The notes below the pieces were generated by a model. The model searched no databases. It was not told where the DNA came from and saw only the letters and a list, made by a program, of their open reading frames with translations. From NCBI GenBank assembly GCA_963728875.1, contig CAVSLJ010000001.1, positions 806,001 to 870,000 of the forward strand: a DNA stretch of 64,000 nucleotides, in the 5' to 3' direction. The stretch's first letter is position 1, and every line of letters begins with the position of its first letter. Below are positions 1-9,063 of this stretch, in pieces. The position numbers and the translations under genes were made by a program. The DNA is from DASUPK01 sp963728875 (GTDB lineage: Bacteria; Actinomycetota; Thermoleophilia; Solirubrobacterales; 70-9).

Positions 1-173
1 TCGTCGTCATCCCCGTGCGCATCACCGGTCGCGGAGCCGGCAGCGGGCTCGAGGTCGACTCGACCTTCGGCTGGCTCTGGCAGATCAGGGACGAGAAGAT
101 GATCCGGTTCCACGCCTACGCGGCGGTGGACGAAGCGCTCGAGGCCGCCGAGCGGCTGTCGGGGTCGGAGTGA
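1..173 (+). CDS. NTF2-like (SnoaL/nuclear transport factor 2 family) protein, 3' end only
   Basis: Only the last 56 codons are in the window; the reading frame enters at base 3 and stops at TGA 171-173. The tail contains FGWLWQIRDEKMIRFHAY followed by a helix with VDEALEAAE, the usual C-terminal strand and helix of small NTF2-like cone-fold proteins of actinobacteria. Such proteins bind or convert small ligands, and no specific substrate can be read from this fragment. The stop overlaps the GTG start of rarA by four bases, so the two are probably co-transcribed. Confidence 0.6.
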   Translation, partial: VVIPVRITGRGAGSGLEVDSTFGWLWQIRDEKMIRFHAYAAVDEALEAAERLSGSE

Positions 174-1504
174 ACGACCAGCTCTTCGAGACCGGCGACG
201 AGGCGCCCGGGGCGGGCGTGCCCTCGGCCGACGGGCCCCTCGCGGCCCGGATGCGCCCCCGCGACCTCGACGAGCTCGCCGGGCAGACGCACCTACTGGA
301 ACCCGGATCCGCGCTGCGGATGGCGATCGAGTCCGGAGAGCCCCACAGCGCCATCTTCTACGGGCCGCCCGGCAGCGGCAAGACGACCGTGGCGCGGATC
401 ATCGCCGCCCGCGCGAAGGGCGCCTTCGAGGAGCTCTCGGCCGTGAACGCCGGCCGTCCGGAGGTGCGCGAGGTGATCGCGCGGGCCCGCGAACGCCGCG
501 CCGGCGGGCGCCCGACGATCTTCTTCCTCGACGAGATCCACCGCTTCAACAAGGCGCAGCAGGATGCACTGCTGCCCGCGGTCGAGGAGGGCCTGATCAC
601 GCTGATCGGGGCCACCACGGAAAACCCGTATTTCGAGGTCAACTCGGCGCTGCTCTCCCGCTCGCAGATCTACGAGTTCCGGCCGCTGAGCGCGGATGAC
701 ATCGAGGAGCTCGTGCTCCGGGCCCTCGGCGACGACCGAGGCATCCCCGATCCGCCGGGCATCGCCCCGGACGCGCTCGAGATGCTCGCCGCCAGGGCAG
801 GCGGCGACGGGCGGGTGGCGCTCGCCGCGCTCGAGCGAGCCGCCGAAGCAACGCGCGTCGCCGGGCGGAACGAGATCCGGATGGAGGAGGTCGAGGACGC
901 GCTCCAGCGCAAGGCCCTCCTTTACGACCGAGAGGGAGACAGGCACTACGACTACATCTCGGCCTGGATCAAGGCGACGCGCGGATCGGACGTCGATGCG
1001 TCGATCTACTACCTCGCCGTGATGCTCGAGGGCGGCGAGGACCCGCGCTTCATCGCCCGCCGGATGGTGATCTTCGCCTCCGAGGACATCGGCAACGCGG
1101 ATCCGCAGGCGCTCGTGGTCGCGACCGCAGCGGGCCAGGCCGTCGATCGGGTCGGGCTTCCCGAGTGCGCGCTCAACCTCGCCCAGGCGGCTGCGTACCT
1201 CGCCCTGGCTCCGAAGTCGAACGCCTCGACCAGGGCGATCTCGAATGCGAGCGCTCACATACGGGAGCACGGCGCGTCCGAACCGCCGCCACACCTTCAG
1301 GACGCCCACTACCCGGGCGCGAAGGAACTCGGCCGCGGCGAGGGCTACCGCTACCCGCACGACGAGCCGGGCGGGGTCACCGACCAGCCGCTGGCGCCCG
1401 AGCCGGTGCGGAACGAGCGCTTCTACGAGCCGACCGACCGTGGCTTCGAAGCCGAGTTGCACGAGCGACTGAAGCGATTGCGCAAGCGATTCTCGAAGGA
1501 TTAG
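170..1504 (+). CDS. rarA: Replication-associated recombination protein A (RarA/MgsA), AAA+ ATPase
   Basis: The 444-residue protein is a clamp-loader-like AAA+ ATPase that acts at stalled replication forks. Walker A GPPGSGKT lies at residues 65-72 and Walker B FFLDEIHR at about 118-125, followed by the family signature IGATTENPYFEVNSALLSR. The C-terminal half (ISAWIKATRGSDVDASIYY, then EDIGNADP) is the MgsA/RarA-specific tetramerisation domain. Length agrees with the family (about 430-450). The GTG start at 170 overlaps the preceding stop in a GTGA arrangement. The frame is intact, unlike most genes from 3.5 to 16 kb. Confidence 0.95.
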   Translation: MNDQLFETGDEAPGAGVPSADGPLAARMRPRDLDELAGQTHLLEPGSALRMAIESGEPHSAIFYGPPGSGKTTVARIIAARAKGAFEELSAVNAGRPEVREVIARARERRAGGRPTIFFLDEIHRFNKAQQDALLPAVEEGLITLIGATTENPYFEVNSALLSRSQIYEFRPLSADDIEELVLRALGDDRGIPDPPGIAPDALEMLAARAGGDGRVALAALERAAEATRVAGRNEIRMEEVEDALQRKALLYDREGDRHYDYISAWIKATRGSDVDASIYYLAVMLEGGEDPRFIARRMVIFASEDIGNADPQALVVATAAGQAVDRVGLPECALNLAQAAAYLALAPKSNASTRAISNASAHIREHGASEPPPHLQDAHYPGAKELGRGEGYRYPHDEPGGVTDQPLAPEPVRNERFYEPTDRGFEAELHERLKRLRKRFSKD

Positions 1505-1639
1505 CGCGGCGTTAAGCCGAAACCGCGGCCATTCAGTCCGCAACCTTTTCGAGAAGTCCGTGTTTTGAGCCCTGTCTGACGCTCTGGCAGTCGTGCGGTT
1601 CGCCGGAGCCGGCGCGTAAAAAGCCGGGGAGTGGACAAC

Positions 1640-1674
1640 GAAGGCCGGGAGCTCGGGGATTGCTCCCGGCCTTC
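1640..1674 (+). terminator. Terminator-like hairpin after rarA
   Basis: A perfect 13-bp stem, GAAGGCCGGGAGC at 1640-1652 against GCTCCCGGCCTTC at 1662-1674, encloses a 9-nt loop and is followed by AACTTT. The T-tract is weak, as is common in GC-rich actinobacteria. The gap 1505-1807 (303 bp) otherwise shows only this hairpin and the putative promoter of the next gene. Confidence 0.7.
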
Positions 1675-1763
1675 AACTTTCATCAGACGACGTGCAGGGA
1701 AACTGGGAGGAGCGACCTCGGCGGGAGGTCGCTGCCTGGAAACGGGTCCTCGTGGCTCGCGCG

Positions 1764-1769
1764 TAGAAT
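1764..1769 (+). promoter_or_regulatory. Putative -10 box of the aldehyde dehydrogenase gene
   Basis: TAGAAT lies 38 nt before the ATG at 1808. A Shine-Dalgarno-like GAGAGGA at 1794-1800 fits a conventional leader of about 30 nt. No convincing -35 is visible. Confidence 0.4.
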
Positions 1770-1807
1770 CGCCTTCGACCGAGCGCAAGCGACGAGAGGA
1801 TGCAGTG

Positions 1808-3472
1808 ATGGAGGCGAGCCGCACCCGCAAGACCGGCACCAGCCGGAAGTCGAGCTCCAACGGCAGCAAGGGCTCCAAGTCCTCCTCGAAGCGCTCCAAG
1901 GCGAAGGCGAAGCCCGCGCTCGAATCCTTCAACCCGGCGACCGGTGAGCTGGTCGGGACCGTCGAGACGATCACCCCGGCGAAGGTGCAGGGGATCGTCG
2001 ACGACGTGGCCGAGGTGCAGCCCTTCTGGGCGGCGCTCTCGCTCGAGGACCGCGCCCGCTACATGCGCCGCGCCGTCGACGTCCTCCTCGCGGAGGTCGA
2101 CGAGATCGCCGAGCTGCTCACCAACGAGCAGGGCAAGCCGCGGGTCGAGAGCTACACGATGGAGCTCCTCCCCACCGTCGACTCGCTGAAGTGGATCGCC
2201 GACAACGGCCCGCAGATCCTCTCCGACGAGAAGCTCTCGATGCCGATCATCCTCAAGTCGAAGAGCGCGAAGTTCACCTACGAGCCGATCGGCGTCGTCG
2301 GCGTGATCGCTCCCTGGAACTACCCGTGGTCGATCCCCTTCGGCGAGGTCGCCATCGCTCTCATGTGCGGCAACGGCGTGGTGCTCAAGCCCGCCAGCCT
2401 GACGCCGCTGATCGGCGAGCGGATCCGCCAGACGTTCGAGAAGGCCGGGCTGCCCGAGGGCCTGATCCGCACCGTCCACGGCGGCGGCCGGATCGGCGAT
2501 GCGCTCGTCAAGTCCACCGCCGGGAAGATCTTCTTCACCGGTTCCGTCGAGGTCGGTCGCAAGGTCGGCGTCGAGTGCGCCAAGCGCATGAAGGGCTCGG
2601 TGCTCGAGTTGGGCGGCAAGGACCCGCAGATCGTCTGTGCGGACGCCGACCTCGCCAACGCGATCTCCGGCTCGGTCTGGGGCGGCTTCGCCAACGCGGG
2701 GCAGACCTGCTCCGGAATCGAGCGCGTCTATGTGATGGAAGAGGTGGCCGACCGGTTCCTGGAGGGCGTCGTCCGCGAGACCGAGCGCCTCACCGTCGGA
2801 GACCCGCGTGAGTGGACGACCGAGATCGGCCCGATGGTCTCGGACGAGCAGGCCGCGATCGTCACCGAACTGGTCGATGACGCGGTGAAGAGCGGTGCGA
2901 AGCAGCTCACCGGCGGCCCGGCCAAGGTGAAGGGCAGGAAGGGCAGCTTCATCGCCCCCGTCGTGCTGACCGACGTCACCCACGACATGCGGATCATGAA
3001 CGAGGAGATCTTCGGCCCGGTGCTGCCGGTGATGAAGGTGGGTTCCGAGGAGGAGGCGATCAAGCTCGCCAACGACTCGCAGTTCGGGCTGGGCGCCAGC
3101 GTCTGGACCAAGGACCGCGCCAAGGGCGAGCGCATGTCGCACCAGATCGAGTCCGGGATGGTCTGGGTCAATGACCACTCCTTCTCCCACGGCGCCTGCC
3201 AGTGCGCGTGGGGCGGCATCAAGGACTCCGGCCTCGGCCGCTCGCACTCCAAGTTCGGCTTCTACGAGTGCGTCAACATCAAGCAGCTCGCTTGGGAGCC
3301 CGGCTGGACGAGGGACATGTGGTGGCAGCCCTACGACCGGAAGCTGGGCGACGCCATCCGCTCCTCGGCGCAGCTGCTCTACAGCCGGAACGGCAACCGC
3401 CTCAAGGCTCTGCGAGAGGGCTTCCGCCCGCTGGTCGAGGTCACGCGCCGCACCATGCGCAAGGGCGCATAG
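1808..3472 (+). CDS. Aldehyde dehydrogenase family protein
   Basis: This is a 554-residue NAD(P)-dependent aldehyde dehydrogenase. The cofactor and active-site motifs are in order: APWNYPW at about 178, LELGGKDP with general base Glu267, and GQTCSG with nucleophile Cys301. EEIFGPVLPV follows, and near the C-terminus is WGGIKDSGLGR. The start is ATG 1808, preceded by GAGAGGA at 1794-1800. The open frame runs upstream to 1631, but that part overlaps the rarA terminator. Residues 1-35 form a Lys/Ser-rich basic tail absent from typical family members, and the C-terminus extends about 50 residues past the catalytic domain. The substrate cannot be inferred. It appears monocistronic. Confidence 0.9.
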   Translation: MEASRTRKTGTSRKSSSNGSKGSKSSSKRSKAKAKPALESFNPATGELVGTVETITPAKVQGIVDDVAEVQPFWAALSLEDRARYMRRAVDVLLAEVDEIAELLTNEQGKPRVESYTMELLPTVDSLKWIADNGPQILSDEKLSMPIILKSKSAKFTYEPIGVVGVIAPWNYPWSIPFGEVAIALMCGNGVVLKPASLTPLIGERIRQTFEKAGLPEGLIRTVHGGGRIGDALVKSTAGKIFFTGSVEVGRKVGVECAKRMKGSVLELGGKDPQIVCADADLANAISGSVWGGFANAGQTCSGIERVYVMEEVADRFLEGVVRETERLTVGDPREWTTEIGPMVSDEQAAIVTELVDDAVKSGAKQLTGGPAKVKGRKGSFIAPVVLTDVTHDMRIMNEEIFGPVLPVMKVGSEEEAIKLANDSQFGLGASVWTKDRAKGERMSHQIESGMVWVNDHSFSHGACQCAWGGIKDSGLGRSHSKFGFYECVNIKQLAWEPGWTRDMWWQPYDRKLGDAIRSSAQLLYSRNGNRLKALREGFRPLVEVTRRTMRKGA

Positions 3473-3562
3473 CGACGATTGACAATCCGCAGGGCGGTTA
3501 GCCGTTAGGGCGTGGCGGGAAGCCCCTACACGCACAGGGAACGTGATATTCGTACCGGCGTC

Positions 3563-4460
3563 ATGCGCAGGGGGAGAGTCCGGAAGCGAGGGATCGCGAT
3601 CGCCGTTGCGGCCCTGCTGACGGCGACGGCGATCGTCGCTGCCCTCGGACCGGCGCTCGCCCCGGCGAAGAAGAAAGATCCGGAGTCCCGGCAAGCTCGA
3701 TCACCGCAACCCAGAGCTACCAGCTCGGCAACGTGGACGAGCGCACGCGGATGACGGTCGGCTGCCCCGGTGGGAAGGAACCATACGGCGGCGGGTTCCT
3801 GACGGACCCCGCACCCAGCGATGGTCAGGGGGTGTACCCGAACTCCTACGAGCGCCTCGGGCAGCAGAAGGGCTACCACATCACCGCGAACCTGATCAAT
3901 CCGCTGCAGACGCAGGTCGTCCCCAGGAATCTGACGCTCCAGGTGGTCTGCGGGAAGAAGCTCGGCACAGCTCGCCGACCCCCATTCATTCGCAGATCTC
4001 GGCCCTGGCGACGGACCGAAGACGGGGATCGCCAAGTGCCCGAAGAAGCAGACCCTGATCGGCGGGGGCTATCAGCAGACGAACGGCGTGACCGACGGGC
4101 GGCGTGATCGCGACCGAGTCGCACCGCACCTCGGCACGGACCTGGCAGGTGGTCGCCTATGACCCGGGCGGTTTCGAGGGAACGGCGGTCTCGATCGGCT
4201 ACTGCGCGCGCAGCAAGAAGTTGCTGATCACGGAGGTCTCCGGGACCGTGACGCTGGGTCAGCGGGAAACCGGGACGGCGACCACACCTCCCTGCCCCGC
4301 CGGACGCCAGCTGGTCTTCTCGGGGTTCAGCGCGCCCTCGGCCGGCAACATCCGCTTCCTCGGTGAGGGATTCAACCCCGACGGCAGCACCTCTGCGACC
4401 GGCTTCAACTCAGGCGCCCCGGCGGCGCTCACGGCCTACAGCTACTGCCTGCGGGTCTAG
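3563..4460 (+). pseudogene. Secreted protein of unknown family, tandem copy 1 (frame broken, probably by sequence errors)
   Basis: Conserved segments are spread over three frames and read as one protein of about 295 residues. A basic N-terminus with a hydrophobic stretch (GIAIAVAALLTATAIVAALG) suggests a signal peptide. Then come RMTVGCPGGKEPYGGGF, YPNSYERLGQQKGYH, LTLQVVCGKKLG, TGIAKCPKKQTLIGGGYQQT, WQVVAYDPGGFEG and a C-terminal LTAYSYCLRV. Frame changes fall near 3670-3700, 3965-3990 and 4095. The last is restored by removing one base from GACGGGCGGC. Regularly placed Cys-Pro and Gly-Gly-Gly motifs suggest a repeated disulfide-bonded beta fold. The next gene is a diverged duplicate. Function unknown. 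The ATG at 3563 was chosen because it opens the signal peptide; a GTG at 3512 is an alternative. Confidence 0.6.
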
Positions 4461-4573
4461 CCGGCATCTTCCCCGGCGAGTGGGCCACACCCCTTTACCG
4501 TGACTCTCGGGCTGCCGATGGGTTACCGGTAGAGATGGTCTCGACGCCCACAGGAGGAAGCGGAGGTTCGCGC

Positions 4574-5422
4574 GTGCGCCGCGCGTGGCACTGCTGCTCG
4601 CCTGCGGGGCGCTGCTCGCGCAGCTGATCTGCGCGGAGGGCGCGGCCGCCAAGTCCGTGACCTACGCCCAGAAGAGCTTCGGCATCAGCGGGCGCGAACG
4701 AGAAGCGGCGTCTGACCGTCGGCTGTCCCGGGCGCCTGGTCCCCCTGGGAGGCGGGCATGACCAGCACCCCGCTGCCCGAGCTCCGACGGCGAGGGCGCT
4801 ATCCACACTCCTACGAGCGGCTGGGCGTTCAGCACGGGTTCCACTCGACCGTGGTGCTCTTCGATCCCTCTCCCGGGTTCCACGACGGCGCGCGACGTGA
4901 CGCTGCAGGTGGCCTGCGCCCGCAAGCAGAAGCACGTCACGCCTCCCCATCGGACCGTCTTCGTCAGTCCCGGCCAGACCAAGACGGCCGTCGCCACCTG
5001 CCCGGGGAGAAGGCATCTGTTCGGGGGCGGGTTCCAGCGAACCGACTTCACCGCGCGCGGCGGCGATTACGTCACCGAGTCCCGGGCGATCTCGGCCAAG
5101 TCGTGGAGCGTCACCGGCCGCGCCTTCGGGGGCTTCGGCGGCGAGCTGACCGCGATCGCCTATTGCTGGCGGAGCAAGAAGCCACTGCTCACGGAGGTCT
5201 CGGGGTCCACCAGCGTCGGGACCGGCCACTTCGCGACGCGCGTCGACGCCCTCCTGCCCGACCGGTCACATCGTCTTCGGCGGCTTCAGCAGCTCGCCGG
5301 CCGGAGCCCTCCTCTTCACCAACGGCGCCTTCACGGAGACCGGAGGCTGGTCGGCCTCGGCGATGAACCATTTCGGCCCGACCGCAAGCTTCACGGCGTA
5401 CGGCTACTGCCTGAAGCTCTAG
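4574..5422 (+). pseudogene. Secreted protein of unknown family, tandem copy 2 (frame broken, probably by sequence errors)
   Basis: Homologue of the preceding gene. A GTG at 4574 follows GGAGG (4562-4566) and opens a signal peptide, with a frame change near 4585 (LLLACGALLAQLICAEG). Next come RRLTVGCPGRLVPLGGG, YPHSYERLGVQHGFHST, VTLQVACARKQ and FVSPGQTKTAVATCPGRRH. The C-terminal half has LFGGGFQRTDF, GGDYVTESRAIS, LTAIAYCWRSKKPLLTEVSG and a terminal GYCLKL. At least five frame changes occur. Several are fixed by deleting one base, for example the C in GCGGGCATGACC (giving GGGMT) and the T in CCGGGTTCCACG. Both copies share CPG/CPK, GGG(F/Y)Q-T and AYC motifs in the same order, so they are tandem duplicates. 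Function unknown. Confidence 0.6.
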
Positions 5423-5433
5423 ATTCCCTCGCT

Positions 5434-6104
5434 ATGGAGCGGACCGTGGCCGTTGAAAGCGGCCCCGCCACGGGCCTGAGCCGGCCCGCGATCGAGTTGC
5501 GCCGGCTGCGCCGGGATTTCGGCGATCGGCCGGCGCTCGCGGGGGTCAGTGCCCGGCTCGAGCCGGGCGAGAGCTTGGCGCGTGCTCGGGCCGAACGGAT
5601 CGGGCAAGTCGACGCTGCTCCGGATCCTGGCCGGGCTGCTGCGGCCGAGCGGCGGAGAGGTCTCCGGTCCTGGGCTGCTCCCTGCCCAAGGAGACCCACC
5701 GGATCCGCGGCCGCATCGGCTATCTGGGCCACGCCCCGCTGCTCTATCGCGACCTCAGCCCGCGAGAGAACCTGGGCCTGGCGGCTGCCCTGCACGGGCT
5801 CGACCCGGCCGCCTCCGAATCGCGCATCGAGCGGCTGCTCGATGCCGTGCGAATGTCGGCGCGAGGCGACGACCGCGTCGCCGAGCTCTCGGCCGGGATG
5901 AAGCAGCGCGTGGACATCTGCCGGGCCGTCCTCCACGAGCCCGAGCTGCTGCTGCTCGACGAGCCCGACGCGCACCTCGACAGCGAGGCCCGGCAACGGG
6001 TCGAACCGCTGATCGGCCCCGGGAATGGCCCCAGCCGCGTGGTGGTGAGCCACGACCGGGAGGCCGCGACCGCGGGCGCCGACATCGTGCTGGAGCTCCG
6101 ATGA
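5434..6104 (+). pseudogene. ccmA: Heme exporter ABC ATPase CcmA (two apparent single-base insertions)
   Basis: ATP-binding subunit of the CcmAB(C) system, which supports cytochrome c maturation on the outer face of the membrane. From ATG 5434 the first frame gives IELRRLRRDFGDRPALAGVS. After an extra C near 5581 the Walker A segment VLGPNGSGKSTLLRILAG follows. After an extra G near 5667 the third frame gives GYLGHAPLLYRDLS (Q-loop region), ELSAGMKQRV (signature, degenerate SAGMK for SGGQ), LLLLDEPDAHLD (Walker B and D-loop) and VVVSHD (H-loop). The repaired length is about 223 residues, as expected. TGA 6102-6104 overlaps the ATG of ccmB, supporting one operon. Confidence 0.8.
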
Positions 6105-6769
6105 GCCCATTCGGCGCGCTGCTGCGCAAGGACCTGCGCGTGGAGCTGCGGACGCTGCGCTCGCTGCCGGCGATGGCGCTCTTCGCCGTCAGCGCGTTCG
6201 TCATCTTTCGCTTCGGGCTCGACCGCACGACGCTCGACGGGGAGCTGGCGGCCGGCGTGCTGGTGCCGACGCTGCTCTTCGCGGCGCTGCTCGCGATCAA
6301 CCGCCTGTTCGTCGCCGAGCGCGAGGAGGGCGGCTTCGACCTGATCCGCCTGGCGCCGATCGACCGCACCGTCCTCTTCGCGGCCAAGGCGAGCGCGCTG
6401 GTCATCTACCTGATCGTGCTGGAGCTGATCGCCGTGCCGATCTTCGCGCTCTTCTTCCTCGACTCGGCCTCCGGGCTCCTCCCCTTCGCCCTGATCCTGC
6501 TGCTCACCAACATGGGCCTGGCCGCGACGGGAACCGTGATCTCGACGATCGCGACGATGTCGAGCGCCCGGGACCTGCTCGCCCCGCTGATCCTGCTGCC
6601 GCTGCTCATCCCACTGGTGATCGCGGCCGCCGGCGCCGGCGAGCACCTGCTCGCCTCCGGCGGTCCCGACTATGGGCGCTTCGGGACATGGCTGGCATTG
6701 CTCGGCCTCTACGATCTGATCTTCCTCCTGGTGGGTTACGCGACCTTCGACTTCCTGCTCGAGGACTGA
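6101..6769 (+). CDS. ccmB: Heme exporter permease CcmB
   Basis: The 222-residue integral membrane protein has six hydrophobic segments and is the permease partner of CcmA. The N-terminus (LLRKDLRVELRTLRSLPAM) and the AREREEGGFDLIRLAP-type cytoplasmic loop, here AEREEGGFDLIRLAPIDR, are typical of CcmB. Family length is about 220. It overlaps ccmA by an ATGA junction and is followed after 4 bases by ccmC. The frame is intact although both upstream and downstream genes are broken. Confidence 0.9.
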   Translation: MSPFGALLRKDLRVELRTLRSLPAMALFAVSAFVIFRFGLDRTTLDGELAAGVLVPTLLFAALLAINRLFVAEREEGGFDLIRLAPIDRTVLFAAKASALVIYLIVLELIAVPIFALFFLDSASGLLPFALILLLTNMGLAATGTVISTIATMSSARDLLAPLILLPLLIPLVIAAAGAGEHLLASGGPDYGRFGTWLALLGLYDLIFLLVGYATFDFLLED

Positions 6770-6773
6770 GACC

Positions 6774-7475
6774 ATGAAAATGGCCAGGGCGCTGAGATCG
6801 ATAACGCTTCGCCGCCTCGCCATCGCGACCGTCGCCGTGATGGGCGCGGGCTACGCGCTGGCGTTCCTCTACGCGCCCGAGGATGCGAACGAGGGCTTCG
6901 CGCAGAAGATCTTCTACCTGCACGTGCCGCTCGCGACCGTCTCGCTGGTCGGCTTCATCGTCGCGGCGATTCATGCGATCCGCCACCTGCGGACCGGCGA
7001 TCCGAAGCACGATGCCCGCTCCTACGTCTCGATCCACATCTCGGTGATCTTCGGCCTCGCCGTGCTGCTCACCGGCGCGATCTGGGCGAAGAGCCAGTGG
7101 GGCGTCTGGTGGGAGTGGCGCGAGCCGACGCTGGTCAGCTTCCTGATCGTCTTCCTGCTCTACGCGACCTACTACCCGCTGCGCTACGCGATCGAGGATC
7201 GCGATCGCCAGGCCCGCTACGCGTCCGTCTTCGCGATCACCGCCGGTGCCTTCGTCCCCCTCAACTTCCTCGCGGTCCGGCTGGCCCAGCCCTACATCCA
7301 TCCGCGGACCTTCTCGTCCTCCGGCGGGCTGCCCGGCGAGATGCTCTTCGCCTTCCTCGTCTGCCTGGTCGGCATGGCGCTGCTCTGGGCGACCCTGGTC
7401 TGGTTCGAGCTCGACGCCAAGGCCACCTCGGGGAACCTGAAGCGGATCCGGCGGGCGCTGGAGGCGACGACGTGA
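6774..7475 (+). CDS. ccmC: Cytochrome c biogenesis protein CcmC (heme handling, CcsA/CcmC family)
   Basis: The 233-residue protein has six transmembrane helices and the tryptophan-rich heme-handling segment WGVWWEWREPTL at about residue 110. Conserved histidines flank it (YLHVP near residue 49; IHISV near residue 85). CcmC delivers heme toward the apocytochrome maturation machinery. The gene stops at TGA 7473-7475, overlapping the GTG of the ccmD-like frame. It sits in the ccmA-ccmB-ccmC-ccmD-hemA run, linking heme delivery to heme synthesis. Confidence 0.9.
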   Translation: MKMARALRSITLRRLAIATVAVMGAGYALAFLYAPEDANEGFAQKIFYLHVPLATVSLVGFIVAAIHAIRHLRTGDPKHDARSYVSIHISVIFGLAVLLTGAIWAKSQWGVWWEWREPTLVSFLIVFLLYATYYPLRYAIEDRDRQARYASVFAITAGAFVPLNFLAVRLAQPYIHPRTFSSSGGLPGEMLFAFLVCLVGMALLWATLVWFELDAKATSGNLKRIRRALEATT

Positions 7476-7715
7476 TCCCGCTCGCGGTCGAGAACGGCGG
7501 CTACGTCGGGGCGGCCTACGTCGTCTTCCTGCTGCTGCTGCTGATCTACGTGGCGATCATGGCCGCGAAGCTCCAGCGCATCCAGCGCGAGGTCGACTCC
7601 CTCGCGGACCTCGCCGACCGCTCGCAGCGGACGGGGCACGGACCGCGGCGTCGGGCACGGTCCGCGGCCGCGAGGAGGAGATCGAGGCGGTGCGCCAAGG
7701 GAGGCTCGCGGATGA
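7472..7715 (+). CDS. ccmD: CcmD-like small membrane protein (3' end uncertain)
   Basis: The GTG at 7472 overlaps the ccmC stop and opens a short protein. It has one transmembrane segment (AAYVVFLLLLLIYVAIMAAK) followed by a basic, coiled-coil-like stretch with LQRIQREVDSLADLADR. This matches CcmD, a small partner of CcmC, in size and position. In the sequence as given, the frame has no stop and would read straight into hemA. A single-base change near 7640-7700 could instead bring it to TGA 7713-7715, which overlaps the hemA ATG. The end coordinate is therefore inferred. Confidence 0.55.
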
Positions 7716-9056
7716 GCGGGCTGCTCGCCCTGGGCGTCTCTCACCGGACGGCGCCGCTGGCGCTGCGCGAGCAGCTGGCCCTCACCGAGGGCCGCGCGGC
7801 CGGCGTCCTCAACGCGCTGGTCTCCGAGGAGCCGATCAGCGAGGCGGTGGCGCTCTCGACCTGCAACCGCACCGAGCTCTACCTGGTCGCCACCGACTCG
7901 GTCGAGGCCGAGACCGCCGGCCTCGGGGTCCTGGCTCGGGAGGCGGGCATCCGGCCCACCGAGCTGCTCGGCCCGCTCTACTCGCTGCGCGGCTCGGAGG
8001 CCGCCCGGCACCTCTACCGGGTCACCGCCGGGCTCGAGTCGATGATCGTCGGCGAGGCCGAGATCCAGGGCCAGGTGAAGCGCGCGTACGAGCTGGCGCT
8101 CGTCGAGGGCGCACCCGGCCCGATCCTCAACCGGATGTTCCGCGGAGCGCTCGCGGCGGGCAAGCGCGCTCGCACCGAGACGGCGGTCGGCCAGAAGGGC
8201 GTCTCGATTCCGTCCGTCGCCGTCGAGCTCGCACAGCGCAACCTCGGCGACCTCTCCGAGCGCCGCGTCCTGCTGATCGGCGCCGGCGAGACCTCCGAGC
8301 TCACCGCCCGCGCCCTGGCCGCACGCGGCTCCGACGCGGTCTTCATCGCCAATCGCGGCTACAACCGCGCGATCTCGCTGGCCCAGCGCTTCGGCGGGAG
8401 GGCCGTCCGGATCGACGACCTGCCCGCGCAGCTGGCCGACGCCGACATCGTCGTCTCGGCGACCAACTCGCCGCACCACCTGATCGAGCGCTCGGAGCTC
8501 GCGCTGATCATGGGCGAGCGCGAGGGCAAGCCGCTGCTGCTGATCGACCTGGCCGTGCCCCGCGACATCGATCCCGAGTGCCGCGAGATCGAGGGCGTCA
8601 GCCTCTACGACGTCGACGAGGTCCAGGCGATCGTCGAGCAGAACGCCTCCGGGCCGCGAGGCCGAGGCCCGGCGGGCGAGCGGCATCCTCGACTCCGAGC
8701 TGACCCGCTTCGAGCGCTGGCTGGGAGCTCAGGAGGTGATGCCGACCGTCGCCGCCCTGCGCGAGCGCGCCGACTCCATCGTCGCCCAGGTCCTCGCCGA
8801 GAACGCGACTCGCTGGGAGAGCCTCTCCGCCACCGATCGCGAGCGGATCGAGCAGATGGCGCGCGCGATCGCCAATCGCCTGCTGCACGAGCCCACCGTG
8901 AGGATCAAGGGAATCGCCGACCGCGATGACGCCTACCTCCAGGTCAGCGCGCTCCGCGAGCTCTTCGGGCTCGACGCCGGCACCGAGCCGGAGGCCGCCG
9001 AGGGCGCCGACGTCGCCTCCCTCGACGAGAGGCGGCGCCGAAACGAACGCAGCTGA
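7712..9056 (+). pseudogene. hemA: Glutamyl-tRNA reductase HemA (one apparent single-base insertion)
   Basis: NADPH-dependent reduction of glutamyl-tRNA to glutamate-1-semialdehyde, the first committed step of C5-pathway tetrapyrrole synthesis. From ATG 7712: LALGVSHRTAPLALRE, LSTCNRTELY (catalytic Cys in STCNRTE), then ESMIVGEAEIQGQVK. The NADPH domain RRVLLIGAGETSELTA is followed by DLAVPRDIDP and SLYDVDEVQAIVEQN. An extra C near 8650 (GCCTCCGGGCCGC should read GCCTCGGGCCGC) shifts the frame. The C-terminal dimerisation domain continues with LTRFERWLGAQEVMPTVAAL to TGA 9054-9056. The repaired length of about 448 fits the family. Confidence 0.9.
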
Positions 9057-9063
9057 GGCAGCG

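Noticed and set aside
1673..3694. Long minus-strand open frame (673 codons) opposite the aldehyde dehydrogenase
   Set aside because: It lies entirely opposite a gene with intact catalytic motifs and has the Arg/His/Asp/Leu-rich composition typical of antisense frames in GC-rich DNA. Similar long shadows opposite hemA, the acyltransferase, purA, dnaB and others were left out for the same reason.
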